64,000 bases of DNA from Candidatus Desulforudis audaxviator MP104C (GCF_000018425.1 NC_010424.1:248001-312000); one strand, 5' to 3'; shown: positions 21,828 through 31,486, counted from the first letter of the stretch. The notes: generated by a model not told the origin, from the sequence alone. Numbers and translations are program-made.

Positions 21828-22214
21828 ATGGCGCGTCGTCCAAGAGCCAAGAAGAAAGAACGCAAAAACATCGAAACGGGTGTGGCCCACATCAAGTCCA
21901 CCTTCAACAATACTGTAATCACCATTTCCGATGTCCGGGGCAATGCGATCTCCTGGTCCAGCGCTGGCACCGTCGGCTTTAAGGGCTCCCGCAAAAGCAC
22001 GCCCTTTGCCGCTCAGCTAGCGGCCGAGAAGGCGGCCCGGGAGGCCATGGAGCACGGTATGCGGGAAGTGGCGGTAATGGTGAAGGGCCCGGGGGCGGGC
22101 CGTGAGGCCGCCATACGTTCCCTGCAGGCCGCCGGGCTGGAAGTGAGCCTCATTAAAGATGTCACACCCATTCCACACAACGGTTGCCGGCCGCCGAAGC
22201 GCCGGCGCGTATAG
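21828..22214 (+). CDS. rpsK: 30S ribosomal protein S11
   Basis: 128-residue S11 of the platform. ATG 21828 behind AGGAGG. Conserved [19 protein letters not shown] and the C-terminal [18 protein letters not shown]. Confidence 0.97.
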   Translation: MARRPRAKKKERKNIETGVAHIKSTFNNTVITISDVRGNAISWSSAGTVGFKGSRKSTPFAAQLAAEKAAREAMEHGMREVAVMVKGPGAGREAAIRSLQAAGLEVSLIKDVTPIPHNGCRPPKRRRV

Positions 22215-22225
22215 GAGGTGTCCTT

Positions 22226-22852
22226 TTGGCCAGATACACGGATGCGCGGTGCCGCTTGTGCCGCCGCGAAGGAACCAAGCTTTACTTGAAGGGGGACCGC
22301 TGTTATTCTCCCCGGTGCGCGGTCGACCGCCGGCCCGCCCCGCCCGGACAACACACTCCTTCCCGCCGGAAGGTTACGGAGTTCGGGATCCAGTTGCGCG
22401 AAAAGCAAAAAGTAAGGCGGATTTACGGAGTCCTGGAGTCCCAGTTTCGGAACTACTTCCACAAGGCCGAGCGTCAGCCGGGGGTGACCGGTGAGAACCT
22501 GTTGCGCCTGTTAGAGCTGCGGTTGGACAATGTGATCTACCGTCTGGGCCTTGGGGCGTCGCGGGCGGAGGCGCGCCAGCTGGTCAGGCACGGCCATTTC
22601 AAGGTTAACGGGCGCAAGGTTGACATTCCCTCTTACCAGGTGCGTGTCGGCGACGTGATCGCGGTGCGCGAGCGGAGCAAAGGGCTGACGCGGATACAGG
22701 AACTCCTGGACCGGGCGTCCGAGAACAATCCCCCCGCCTGGCTGGAGTACGACGGCGAACGGGCCGTGGCCCGGGTTGTGGCCTTACCCACCCGGGAGAA
22801 TATCGACATCCCGGTCCGGGAGCAACTGGTGGTCGAGCTGTATTCCAGGTAA
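22226..22852 (+). CDS. rpsD: 30S ribosomal protein S4
   Basis: 208-residue assembly protein S4. TTG 22226 ([19 protein letters not shown]) behind AGGAGGTGTCC; an upstream open frame overlaps rpsK. The N-terminus holds four cysteines (CRLC and CYSPRC), the zinc-binding form. The S4 RNA-binding domain ([23 protein letters not shown]) is intact. Confidence 0.97.
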
Positions 22853-22879
22853 GTGGGTACCTTCTTGAGGGGGTTCGCA

Positions 22880-23827
22880 ATGTTAGAAATAGAAAAACCG
22901 AAGATCGAGTGCGTTGAGATGGATCCGGAGGGCACGTACGGGAAGTTCGTCGTCGACCCTCTGGAAAGGGGCTACGGTATTACGCTGGGTAATTCGCTCC
23001 GGCGCGTGCTTTTAGCCTCGCTGCCCGGGGCGGCGGTCACCGCCGTCAAGATCGACGGGGTGCTGCACGAGTTTTCAAGTATTCCCGGCGTGCGTGAAGA
23101 CGTCACCGAGCTGATCCTAAACCTGAAAAGCCTGCGTCTGAAGCTCTACGGCGAAGAGGATCGGTTGATGCGGATCGAGGCGGAAGGCGAGGGCCGGATC
23201 ACCGCCGGCGACATCATCACCAGTCCGGATGTGGAGATCCTGAATCCGGACCTGCATATCGCCACGCTGGAGCCCGACGCACGATTGTATATGGAATTGA
23301 CGGTGGGCCGGGGACGGGGTTACGTTCCGGCGGAGAAAAACAAGCGCGGCAACCACGTGATCGGCGTGATTCCCGTCGACTCCATCTTTACGCCGGTGAC
23401 CAAGGTGAACTTTACGGTGGACAAAACGCGGGTGGGCCACGACACCGACTTTGACAAACTAACTATGGAGGTCTGGACCGACGGCAGCCTGCGCCCGGAC
23501 GAGGCGTTGAGCTTGGCCGCGCGGATCACCACGGAACACCTGCGGCTGTTCGTGGGTCTCACCGAATCGGTGAACAACGTCGAGATCATGGTGACGAAAG
23601 AAGAAGAGAAAAAGAACAAGCTTTTGGAAATGCCCATCGAAGAACTCGATCTTTCCGTACGTTCGTACAACTGTCTGAAACGGGCCGGGATCAACACGGT
23701 GGAAGAACTCATCCAGCGCAACGAGGAAGAAATGATGAAGGTGCGCAACCTGGGCAAGAAGTCGCTGGAGGAAGTAGTGCGCAAGCTGGGTGAACTCGGC
23801 CTCGACCTGCGGCATGACGAGGAATAG
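22880..23827 (+). CDS. rpoA: DNA-directed RNA polymerase subunit alpha
   Basis: 315-residue alpha subunit. ATG 22880 ([14 protein letters not shown]) behind GAGGGGGT. The N-terminal assembly domain has [20 protein letters not shown]; the C-terminal domain (from about residue 245) ends in [18 protein letters not shown], the helix-hairpin-helix that binds UP elements and activators. Confidence 0.98.
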   Translation: MLEIEKPKIECVEMDPEGTYGKFVVDPLERGYGITLGNSLRRVLLASLPGAAVTAVKIDGVLHEFSSIPGVREDVTELILNLKSLRLKLYGEEDRLMRIEAEGEGRITAGDIITSPDVEILNPDLHIATLEPDARLYMELTVGRGRGYVPAEKNKRGNHVIGVIPVDSIFTPVTKVNFTVDKTRVGHDTDFDKLTMEVWTDGSLRPDEALSLAARITTEHLRLFVGLTESVNNVEIMVTKEEEKKNKLLEMPIEELDLSVRSYNCLKRAGINTVEELIQRNEEEMMKVRNLGKKSLEEVVRKLGELGLDLRHDEE

Positions 23828-23851
23828 TGTTTGGGGAGGTAACTAATCCAA

Positions 23852-24190
23852 ATGGGCTACCGGAGACTGGGACTCCGCTCCGATCACCGCAGGGCCATGC
23901 TACGGAATATGGTCACCTCGCTGATCAAAGAGGAGCGGATTACGACGACCGAGACGCGGGCTAAGGAGGTCCGCAGTATCGCCGAAAAAATGGTCACCCT
24001 GGCCAAGCGGGGCGATCTGGCCGCCCGGCGCCAGGTTTCCGAATACCTGTTCGACGAAGAGGCCGCCAAGAAGCTTTTCAACACGGTGGCGGCCAGATAC
24101 AAGGATCGTCCGGGCGGTTACACCAGGATCGTGAAAGTCGGGTTCCGGCGTGGGGACGCTGCCCCAATGGTGATCCTGGAACTGGTGTAG
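23852..24190 (+). CDS. rplQ: 50S ribosomal protein L17
   Basis: 112-residue L17. ATG 23852. Begins [20 protein letters not shown]; ends [14 protein letters not shown]. Followed directly by truA; the ecfA1-ecfA2-ecfT genes found here in Bacillus are absent. Confidence 0.97.
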   Translation: MGYRRLGLRSDHRRAMLRNMVTSLIKEERITTTETRAKEVRSIAEKMVTLAKRGDLAARRQVSEYLFDEEAAKKLFNTVAARYKDRPGGYTRIVKVGFRRGDAAPMVILELV

Positions 24191-24203
24191 GGGAACCCAG
24201 GAA

Positions 24204-24956
24204 GTGCCGAATGTCCGGTTGACTCTCGCTTACGACGGCACGGCCTACCACGGCTTTCAAAAACAATCGGGTTCGGGCCTGCCGACCATTCAGGAAACAC
24301 TGGAGCGCTGCCTGGCCGAACTTTCGGGGGCGGCGCTCAAAGTGACAGGGGCCAGTCGCACCGACGCCGGGGTCCACGCCAGGGGCCAGGTGGTGAATTT
24401 CGTGACCGGTAGGTGGGGCATACCCACCGAACGCATCCCGGCCGCCCTCAACGGCGTCCTTCCCGGCGATATTGCCGCCTTGGATGCCCGCGAGGTACCG
24501 GCTGATTTTCATGCCCGTTACAGTGCGGTCGCCAAGACATATAGCTACACCCTGTACAACCACCCGGTCCGCTCCCCGTTCCAGCGGCTGTACAGCCTGC
24601 ACGTGCCCAGGGCCCTAGACCTCAGGGCCATGCGGCTCGCCGCCCGGCACCTGATGGGGCGGCACGACTTCAGTACCTTTCAGGCTGCCGGTCGGCCGGT
24701 CCAGTCGGCGGTGCGCACGCTGACCCGGGCCGATATCGAGGCCCAAGCGCCTCTGGTACGGCTGGTGTTCCGTGCCGACGGTTTCCTGTACAACATGGTG
24801 CGGATCATGGCCGGCACCCTGCTGGAGGTTGGCCTCGAGCGGCTCGACCCGGAAGCCTTGCCGGACATCATCGCGTCCGGGGACCGCGCCCGTGCCGGCC
24901 CCACGGTTCCTCCCCACGGACTGTGCCTGGAAGAAGTGGAATACGACTCAACCTGA
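24204..24956 (+). CDS. truA: tRNA pseudouridine(38-40) synthase
   Basis: 250-residue pseudouridine synthase acting on the anticodon arm. GTG 24204 ([19 protein letters not shown]). The catalytic Asp is in [14 protein letters not shown] near residue 53. Later motif [18 protein letters not shown] is typical. In Bacillus rplM and rpsI follow; here the next gene is smpB. Confidence 0.96.
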
Positions 24957-25024
24957 ACAAAAAGGTGTCTGACACCTTTTGACTTTCCCTGACTTTAGGT
25001 AAAAAGGGGTCAGGCCCCTTTTTA
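24957..25024. repeat. Two short palindromes of the GG(T/G)G(T/A)C family
   Basis: AAAAGGTGTC-T-GACACCTTTT is a perfect palindrome at 24960-24980. AAAAAGGGG-TCAGG-CCCCTTTTT follows at 25001-25023, linked by two TGACTTT repeats. Either could end truA transcription. They resemble palindromes at 14986-15008 and 50060-50085, which suggests an interspersed family. Confidence 0.7.
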
Positions 25025-25099
25025 CTTTTTGACTTTTTGGGAGGACTTGTCACCGTAGGGCGTTTTGCCAAGTACCCCGGGTACCCCGGCTGTTTCGCG

Positions 25100-25128
25100 T
25101 TGACTCCGGGGTGTTTCTTTCTTATACT
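25100..25128 (+). promoter_or_regulatory. smpB promoter with overlapping inverted repeat
   Basis: TTGACT (25100-25105), 17-bp spacer, TATACT (25123-25128). The -10 box lies between the arms GGTGTTTC (25110-25117) and GAAACACC (25131-25138), an exact 8-bp inverted repeat. The repeat could be an operator or the start of a 5' hairpin. Gene start is GTG 25190. Confidence 0.75.
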
Positions 25129-25189
25129 GGGAAACACCGTAGTGGTACCCCTTTCGGTCTCCTATCCCGGTGCGAGGAGGTGCAATCAG

Positions 25190-25651
25190 GTGGCCAGAGA
25201 ACCCGAAAAAACAGTGTGCCAGAACCGCAAGGCCAGACACGAATACTTCATCCTGGAGACCTACGAGGCCGGCTTGGTCCTGAAAGGCACCGAGGTCAAA
25301 TCCCTGCGTGCCGGGAAGGCCAACCTGAAAGACAGCTTCGCGCGGATCCAGAACGGTGAGCTCTGGCTGGAGAACATGCACGTCAGCCCGTACGAGCAGG
25401 GAAACCGGTTCAACCACGAGCCGAAGCGGCCCCGCAAGCTCCTGATGCACAAGTCGGAGATCATGCGACTCTGGGGCAAGACCCGCGAAAAGGGCCTGGC
25501 GCTGATTCCGCTGCGGGTGTATTTCAAAGACGGCCGGGCTAAGGTCGAACTCGCCCTGGCCAAGGGCAAGAAACTCTACGACAAGCGCGACGACATCGCC
25601 AAGCGGGAGGCCGAGCGCGAGATTGCCCGGGCCGCCCGCGGCAAGGCCTAA
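25190..25651 (+). CDS. smpB: SsrA-binding protein SmpB
   Basis: 153-residue partner of tmRNA in ribosome rescue. GTG 25190 behind GCGAGGAGGTG; it gives the normal length. Core [20 protein letters not shown] and [10 protein letters not shown] are conserved; the C-terminal tail [20 protein letters not shown], which enters the decoding centre, is present. The stop codon TAA is the first part of the target duplication of IS copy 2, so insertion left the gene intact. ssrA follows beyond the IS. Confidence 0.97.
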   Translation: MAREPEKTVCQNRKARHEYFILETYEAGLVLKGTEVKSLRAGKANLKDSFARIQNGELWLENMHVSPYEQGNRFNHEPKRPRKLLMHKSEIMRLWGKTREKGLALIPLRVYFKDGRAKVELALAKGKKLYDKRDDIAKREAEREIARAARGKA

Positions 25652-25655
25652 CATT

Positions 25656-27447
25656 AAGCCATTTGCGATGTTCGGGAGAAAAGATAAATAGGCTGTTTTA
25701 GAGTTGCGGAAAAAACATTTTACCCCGGTCCAATCCGGATTTTATGCGGTTTGCAGGGATGGGTAACGGGCGGATCGGCAAAATTGACCCCAAGGGAGAA
25801 AAGCGGAGAAAAAGCGAAGGAGAATGAGAAATAAGAAGGGAAACCCCCTTTTGTGGAGAATCCTTTTTGTAACCACCAAAAAAGAACCACGAAGGAGGTT
25901 TCCCTTATGGCCATTATACCACAACAGCGGCTTTTTGGGTGGCAGGAAATCGACGAACTCGGTGACTTGGAACGTTTTTTGCTTGTAGTGAACCACCTGC
26001 CCGATGAGCAGTTGATGCAAAAGCTGGAGAGAGAGCGTGGTAAGGGACGGGATGATTACCCGGTGCGGGCGGTTTGGAACTCCATCCTGGCCGGGATCGT
26101 ATTTCAGCACGTGTCTGTGGAGAGCCTGCGGCGGGAACTCTGCCGGAACGGCCAGTTGTGGGAACTTTGCGGTTTTGATCCGGCCCGGGGCGAGGATGCC
26201 GTTCCGCCTTCTTACATATACAGCCGCATCTTGGTGAAACTGATGCGGCACGCCGACGAAGTGGAAAACATATTTACGCGGCTGGTGGATGAAATAAGAG
26301 TGCTGCTACCGGATTTCGGTCGAATTTTGGCCATAGACAGCAAAGCCGTCAGCAGTCTGGCCCGGGGCAAAAAGCGGGATGAAGAAGAGAAGGTCCAAAA
26401 GCCTGACGGGCGCCGGGACACCGATGCGGACTGGGGCCGGAAAACATACCGGGGGCGTAAGAAAGGCGGCACCCTATGGGAAAAAGTCGTGTGGTGGTTT
26501 GGCTACAAACTCCACCTTGTAGTTGACGCTGTTTATGAACTGCCGGTGGGATTTGCGGTGACAAAGGCATCGGCCAGCGACGTGAAAGAGGGACATATAC
26601 TCATTGATCGGGTGGCGAAAGAGCATCCGGAGATTGTGGCCCGCTGCGAGGCATTGGCGGCGGACAAAGCCTTTGACGACATCAAGCTAAACGTGAAACT
26701 CTGGGACGAATACCGGATCAAGCCCGTGATTGACATCCGCAACACGTGGCGGGACGGCGAGGAGACGTGGCTTGTAACCGGTAAGGAGAACATCGTTTAC
26801 GATTACCGTGGAACGGTTTATTGTTGCTGCCCCGAGACAAACAAACATCGCGAGATGGCCTTCGGGGGATTTGAGAAAGACCGGGAAACCTTGAAATACC
26901 GCTGTCCGGCCCGGCACTACGGAGTAGAGTGCCGGGGCATGGAACAATGTGCCGCAACCGGTGGGATACGTATTCCCCTGGTGGAAGACCGGCGGATCTT
27001 CACCCCGCTGGCGCGGTCCAGCTACAAGTGGAAAACACTCTACAAAAAGCGTACGGCGGTAGAAAGGGTAAATGCCCGCCTGGACGAGGCCTACGGATTT
27101 GAAAAGCATTTCATTCGGGGCTTGAAGAAGATGAAGCTGCGTTGCGGGTTGGCCCTGATGGTGATGCTGGCGATGGCCGTGGGCCGACTGCGACAAAAAC
27201 AAGGAATAGACTTAAGGAGCCTGGTGAAGGCGGCCTGACGGGGCTCAACCGGAAAACAGATTACCTGCCAAGAGACGCCCAGAGTGGCGCTGGGGTAAGT
27301 TTGCCCTTTGGCAGAGCGGCATAGTCTATATACTCCATTTACCCCAATATTAGGTTGCTAACTGTGTTTTGTGGCTTGGGGAACAGCCGGTGCCGGGTGT
27401 GGGCGTTGCCTTGTCGGGACCAAAAATGCTTACAACGCAAAACGCTG
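25656..27447 (+). mobile_element. Insertion sequence copy 2 (DDE transposase)
   Basis: Same element as 2933-4725, same orientation. Visible differences from copy 1 are G/A near 3080, one A fewer in the A-run before the CCCCC near 25846, and C/T at residue 85 of the transposase. It is flanked by a perfect 7-bp duplication TAACATT (25649-25655 and 27448-27454). The first three bases of the left copy are the smpB stop codon. It separates smpB from ssrA. Confidence 0.95.
25907..27238 (+). CDS. IS transposase (DDE type), copy 2
   Basis: 443 residues, identical to copy 1 except Trp instead of Arg at residue 85. ATG 25907 follows AAGGAGG. Catalytic D144, D253 and E386 are kept, so the enzyme is probably active. 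Residue 85 lies outside these catalytic positions, in the N-terminal region. Confidence 0.93.
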   Translation: MAIIPQQRLFGWQEIDELGDLERFLLVVNHLPDEQLMQKLERERGKGRDDYPVRAVWNSILAGIVFQHVSVESLRRELCRNGQLWELCGFDPARGEDAVPPSYIYSRILVKLMRHADEVENIFTRLVDEIRVLLPDFGRILAIDSKAVSSLARGKKRDEEEKVQKPDGRRDTDADWGRKTYRGRKKGGTLWEKVVWWFGYKLHLVVDAVYELPVGFAVTKASASDVKEGHILIDRVAKEHPEIVARCEALAADKAFDDIKLNVKLWDEYRIKPVIDIRNTWRDGEETWLVTGKENIVYDYRGTVYCCCPETNKHREMAFGGFEKDRETLKYRCPARHYGVECRGMEQCAATGGIRIPLVEDRRIFTPLARSSYKWKTLYKKRTAVERVNARLDEAYGFEKHFIRGLKKMKLRCGLALMVMLAMAVGRLRQKQGIDLRSLVKAA

Positions 27448-27463
27448 TAACATTTCCCAAATA

Positions 27464-27492
27464 TTGACGATTTGGGCCGGTTGTGTTACAAT
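27464..27492 (+). promoter_or_regulatory. ssrA promoter
   Basis: TTGACG (27464-27469), 17-bp spacer, TACAAT (27487-27492). It starts ten bases after the right IS target duplication and about 37 bases before the mature tmRNA 5' end. It lies outside the IS. Confidence 0.85.
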
Positions 27493-27528
27493 ATTAATGC
27501 ACCACCCGGTACGGATAAACTGATAAAT

Positions 27529-27885
27529 GGGGGCGATGTGGTTTCGACGGGGGAAGTGAAGGCAAGGGGAGCGAGCCGGGGTTGTCGCCAGCCCGTAAAA
27601 CGGTGGCAAAGGCTATAAACGCCAAGAACGAAACCTACGCTCTGGCTGCTTAAGACAGCCAGCATCCCACCCGCTTAAGCCCGCGGAGCGGGATCGGGGT
27701 GTCACACAAGCGGACTCACCCGGCGCCAATTCTCGGAGGCGTTCGGGGAAATTCATCGAGATAGCTCCCGCGGAGCCTGGCTGTAGGCGCCAAACGGAGC
27801 AAAGTTTAAACTACAGCCTACGCTCGTAGCCGCCCCTTGTGGTCATTCTTTCGGACGGTGGGTTCAACTCCCCCCGCCTCCACCA
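27529..27885 (+). ncRNA. ssrA: Transfer-messenger RNA (tmRNA)
   Basis: 357-nt tmRNA that rescues stalled ribosomes. The 5' end GGGGGCG pairs with CGCCTCC before the encoded ACCA at the 3' end (27882-27885). The T-arm GGTTCAACTCC is near 27861. The tag reading frame starts at GCA near 27606, inside GTGGCAAAGGC, and encodes AKAINAKNETYALAA followed by TAA; the ALAA end is the protease signal. Standard one-piece type. SmpB is encoded upstream, now separated by IS copy 2. Confidence 0.97.
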
Positions 27886-27894
27886 TGAACACAA

Positions 27895-27917
27895 CCGCTG
27901 AACATTCAGCGGTTTTT
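27895..27917 (+). terminator. ssrA intrinsic terminator
   Basis: CCGCTGA-ACAT-TCAGCGG followed by TTTTT, ten bases after the tmRNA 3' end. Outer AACACAA/TTGTGTT segments could extend the stem. Confidence 0.9.
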
Positions 27918-28028
27918 GTTGTGTTGTGTAGCAGACATAACTTCGTAGGTTCGGTAATTTGATGTTAGTAGAGTATGTGTCCGCGAAAGTTGGTGCTTAG
28001 TCTTAATTCCCTTGGGCTTAAGGCAAGC

Positions 28029-29105
28029 CTAACGGCATTCCGGGCAGCAGGGGGTACCGGCGGCGTCACGCATGACCCGCCGGAAGGGCCGGTCGCAGTG
28101 CGGGCAGAGGGGTGGCTCGATCCGGCCGTCCAGGGGATTGTAGTGGAGCAAGAAGGAGAAGACTTCGTCCCGCTGCTGGATGCGGAGCCGCAGTTCGATC
28201 TTGGGCTGGTAGTACACGACCAGGCCGTCCAGGGCAGCCCGGGCGCTGACGGCGTAGCGCTCCCGAATGTCCTTCCCGCGCCGCGCTCGGTCGGTTTCGC
28301 AGGCCGCCAGTTGCTGCTGCAGGCGTTGCTGGCGGGCCGGGTCATCCGTCTTGGACAGCCGGCGCTGGAGCGCGGCCATGTTTTCTGCGAAGTAGCGCTC
28401 CATCTTCGCCAACTCACGGTCCCGATGGCCGGCGGAGGACGCCTCCAGCACGGCGGCGCGCTCCTGGGCCAGCCGGTCCAGGGCGAGACAAGCCCGAGCG
28501 TGGAGTTCAGCCAGGGGGCGTTCGCGCCGGCGCGGCCAGTAGTAGGGCCGTTCGGCGGCAGGCGGGACGCGCGCCCAGTGAAGCAGGAGTTCGTTCCGGA
28601 CCTGACCGGTGCTGCCGTCGACCAGCACCGGGATCATCTCCTCAACCTGGTCGTAGGACTGGAAGACGGTGCGGAAGTCGAACCGGTAGCAGGCATGTTC
28701 GTACACCGCCCAGCCTTCGAGCGCGGGCGCCTTGCACTTGACGAAGTCGAACTCCGTGGCCAGGAAGTGCTCCAGGCGGGCGGGCAGGCGGACATCGGCG
28801 TCCGGCCAGAAGACCTCGGTGAAGCGGCCGGTTTCCAGGGCGGCACGCACGATGCGGTCGAGCAGGTCACTGCCGTAGGTGAGAAAGACGCTGTCCGGGT
28901 TTTCCCGGGCGACCTCGTAGTCGAAGGCCAGCCGGAGGACAGGCGCGCCCAGGGTGCCGGCCAAGGCATCGGGCACCAGGACGTCCACCAGTTCGAAGCC
29001 CGCCTCCTCCACGACCGCGCCGGCGCGGCGCAGGTAGGCGAGCACGAATTCTTTTAGATTGCGGGCGTCCGGAGCCCCGGGCGTGAGCAGTGCGCCGCTA
29101 GTCAT
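28029..29105 (-). CDS. Hypothetical partner of SNF2-type helicase, zinc-ribbon C-terminus
   Basis: 358-residue protein of unknown function, encoded just after the helicase with an 8-bp overlap, so the two are coupled. Residues 1-170 look globular. A charged, probably coiled region follows (about 200-285, rich in Arg, Glu and Gln). The C-terminus has a four-cysteine zinc ribbon (PLCPHCDRPF then PCCPECR). It resembles the accessory proteins found with RapA-like helicases; a role as regulatory or nucleic-acid-binding subunit is inferred. The gene ends about 144 bp from ssrA, on the opposite strand. Confidence 0.75.
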   Translation of the reverse strand: MTSGALLTPGAPDARNLKEFVLAYLRRAGAVVEEAGFELVDVLVPDALAGTLGAPVLRLAFDYEVARENPDSVFLTYGSDLLDRIVRAALETGRFTEVFWPDADVRLPARLEHFLATEFDFVKCKAPALEGWAVYEHACYRFDFRTVFQSYDQVEEMIPVLVDGSTGQVRNELLLHWARVPPAAERPYYWPRRRERPLAELHARACLALDRLAQERAAVLEASSAGHRDRELAKMERYFAENMAALQRRLSKTDDPARQQRLQQQLAACETDRARRGKDIRERYAVSARAALDGLVVYYQPKIELRLRIQQRDEVFSFLLHYNPLDGRIEPPLCPHCDRPFRRVMRDAAGTPCCPECR

Positions 29106-31158
29106 CGGCCATCAGCTCCCCCAGCAGCTTGTCGTCCAGGGCCTTCAGGGCGTCGTAGTGCTGCCGGGCGGCAAGCAGTTGGTTGCCGAGGGCTTCCATC
29201 TCGCGCCGTACGGCCTGGTCGTCACCGGCGCGGGCCCAGATGTCCAGGATGATATCCTCGAAGTCCCGCTTGTCCCGGATGTTGCCCAGGATCATCTCCA
29301 GTTCGCCGATCACCAGCTGGAACATATTGATCTTGGCGTCCAGGAGTTCGAGGAGGTGGGCCTCGACGGTCTCCGCAGCCGAGAGGTTGTAGATCAGGAC
29401 CTCGCGGGTCTGTCCGAGGCGGTGCAATCGGCCGATGCGCTGTTCGATGCGCATCGGGTTCCAGGGCAGATCGTAGTTGATCAGAATCCGGCAGAACTGG
29501 AGGTTACGGCCCTCGCTGCCAGTATCGGTGGAGACCAGAAACTGGGCCTGGGTGGCGAAAAGCCGGAGTTGCTCTTCTTTTTCGCCCCGCCGCATCTGCC
29601 CGTGGAGTTCGGCCACCGCGCAGCCCTGTCCCCGCAGGGTACGGGCCAGGAGACGCTGGGTCTCGACGAAGCCGGTGAAGATAACGGCCTTTTCGGTGAC
29701 CCGCGCCAGGAGGCGAAGAAGCGCGGCCAGCTTACCCCGGTCCGCGACGCGCTGTCCCTGCGCAGCCAGGGTGTCGAGGACGCGGCGCAAGGCGGCGGGG
29801 TATTCTTCCCGGGCCGCCATCTTCTTCAGGGTGGACACCGTGGCCTCGATGCTGCTGCCGGCCTCGCGCTGGAGGGTTTTGAGGACAAACTGACTGACGC
29901 CGCCCGTGGCGGCCGCTACGCCGGCCGTGTAGTGGCCGCGGATGAAGGCGGTCATCCGGCGGTAAAAGGCCATCTCGTCGGGGGCGAGGGCCACCTGGAC
30001 CACCTCGGCCCGGCGCCGGGAGTGGATGGCGCCGGTTTCGCTGCGCCGGTTGCGGACCATCACCTCGCGGACCAACTGCTTCAAGCCGGACGTGTTCCGG
30101 GGTTTCAGCGGGTCGCCGGGCGTGATGTACTTGCGCTTGAAGGAGGCGGCCGTTTCCAGTTGCCCCGGGGCGAGCAGGGTGATCAGGTTGAACAGTTCCT
30201 CCAGGTCGTTTTCCACCGGTGTAGCCGTCAGGAGCAGGATGTACTTCTTCTTCAGGCCGGATACGAAGCGGTGGGCCTGAGTATTGCGGTTCTTCAGGTG
30301 GTGCGCTTCATCGACAATCACCATGTCGAAGGTTTCGGCCAGCACCGCCTCGCGCCGTCCTTCCCGCTTCGCGGTGTCCAGGGAGGCGATGATCCGGTCG
30401 AAGGCGCGCCAAGGGTCGGCGCTGGCCCGGAAGGCGCTGTCATCGTAAAGGATGAAGTCCAAGCTGAACTTGGTGTACATCTCGGTACGCCATTGCTCGG
30501 CCAGGCTCGGCGGGGTTAGGATGAGCACCCGGCGGACCAGGCCGCGGAGCAGGTATTCCATCAGGATCAGGCCGGCCTCAATGGTCTTGCCCAGCCCGAC
30601 CTCGTCGCAGAGCAGGGCCCGCCCGCGCAAATTCTTCAGGACATGGCGGACGGTGGCCACCTGGTAATCCAGGATTTCGATGTCGCGGGCGGCGTGGAGG
30701 GAGAGCAGGGTGTCGAAGCCCGGGCTGACCGAGAGGCGCACGGCCTGCTGCCGGAGATAATAGTCGGAAAGCGGGGCGGGCGGTCCGGCGAGCAGCCCGA
30801 GTACGGCGGCTGCCTGCTCCAGGTCGACGGACACCTGCTGCAGACCGGCGGGGAGCTTGAGCTGCCGGGCGGACGGGGATTTCTCTGCCGCCGGCCGGAC
30901 CCGGAGTTCGCCGTCTCCGGCGAGGGCGGCCAGGAACCGGGTGGTGCCCAAGCGCTTGAAGAAGCGCCCCAAGCCCTTCCCGACAAGCGCTCCTTCGGCG
31001 GCGTCGAACACGCACTGCACCCGGTGGTCCTTCTGGTCGCGGACGGTCAGTGTGCCCCCGGCCAGCGGGCCGAGCAGCGCGGCGAGCGTCCGGTCCGGAA
31101 CCAGGAAGTCCAATTCCAATAGTTCGGGATCGCGCACTTCAAAGGGATACCAGTCCAA
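29098..31158 (-). CDS. SNF2/RapA-like DEAH-box ATPase
   Basis: 686-residue Swi2/Snf2 helicase. About 160 N-terminal residues precede the motor. Motif I is CDEVGLGKTIEAGL (near 185), motif II DEAHH, motif III LLLTATPVEN, and motif VI QRIGRLHRLGQ with the second arginine finger. A C-terminal extension rich in Leu and Glu follows (about 600-686). Such enzymes move along DNA to displace RNA polymerase (RapA) or serve in phage-defence systems (for example DrmD). Here no methyltransferase or nuclease gene is visible next to it, so the role stays open. It is paired with the zinc-ribbon protein at 28029-29105. Confidence 0.88.
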   Translation of the reverse strand: MDWYPFEVRDPELLELDFLVPDRTLAALLGPLAGGTLTVRDQKDHRVQCVFDAAEGALVGKGLGRFFKRLGTTRFLAALAGDGELRVRPAAEKSPSARQLKLPAGLQQVSVDLEQAAAVLGLLAGPPAPLSDYYLRQQAVRLSVSPGFDTLLSLHAARDIEILDYQVATVRHVLKNLRGRALLCDEVGLGKTIEAGLILMEYLLRGLVRRVLILTPPSLAEQWRTEMYTKFSLDFILYDDSAFRASADPWRAFDRIIASLDTAKREGRREAVLAETFDMVIVDEAHHLKNRNTQAHRFVSGLKKKYILLLTATPVENDLEELFNLITLLAPGQLETAASFKRKYITPGDPLKPRNTSGLKQLVREVMVRNRRSETGAIHSRRRAEVVQVALAPDEMAFYRRMTAFIRGHYTAGVAAATGGVSQFVLKTLQREAGSSIEATVSTLKKMAAREEYPAALRRVLDTLAAQGQRVADRGKLAALLRLLARVTEKAVIFTGFVETQRLLARTLRGQGCAVAELHGQMRRGEKEEQLRLFATQAQFLVSTDTGSEGRNLQFCRILINYDLPWNPMRIEQRIGRLHRLGQTREVLIYNLSAAETVEAHLLELLDAKINMFQLVIGELEMILGNIRDKRDFEDIILDIWARAGDDQAVRREMEALGNQLLAARQHYDALKALDDKLLGELMADD

Positions 31159-31246
31159 ATGTCGGAACCCCCATAGGCTTTGATCGATGATTCACGATAT
31201 TGTTCGAGGTTTTGACACAGTTTTCCTGTTAGCGCAAAAAGTGCAC

Positions 31247-31486
31247 ATGGATTCTCTCACAAGATGCGGGTTCTGTGGTGCCCGTCCGGGGGAGACAAGT
31301 ATTCGAACCGGAGAGATGACCAGTTTCATCTACGCCTGCCCCAAGTGCAGACGCAATTACTGTGACCAGTGTTCAACCCGCGGAAGCAGTCCGGAATTCG
31401 CTGTGTGCTTTCGATGCGACGATTCGGAGATGAAAAGGGTTGCACAAGACCAAAGGGAATGGCGTGCGGGCTGCGCATTCCTTGTG
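31247..31486 (+). pseudogene. Zinc-ribbon protein remnant, 3' end running into mqnD antisense
   Basis: The frame from ATG 31247 encodes MDSLTRCGFCGARPGE and then several cysteine pairs (CGFC, CPKC, CDQC, CFRC), a convincing double zinc-finger pattern over about 65 residues. The frame has no stop before mqnD; it continues to 31756 antisense to that gene, where the translation looks like a shadow. I infer a gene that has lost its original 3' end. No clear ribosome site is visible. It may still be expressed. Confidence 0.45.

Noticed and set aside
29059-30519. 486-codon plus-strand frame opposite the helicase
   Set aside because: Shadow of the SNF2 gene, whose motifs are unambiguous.
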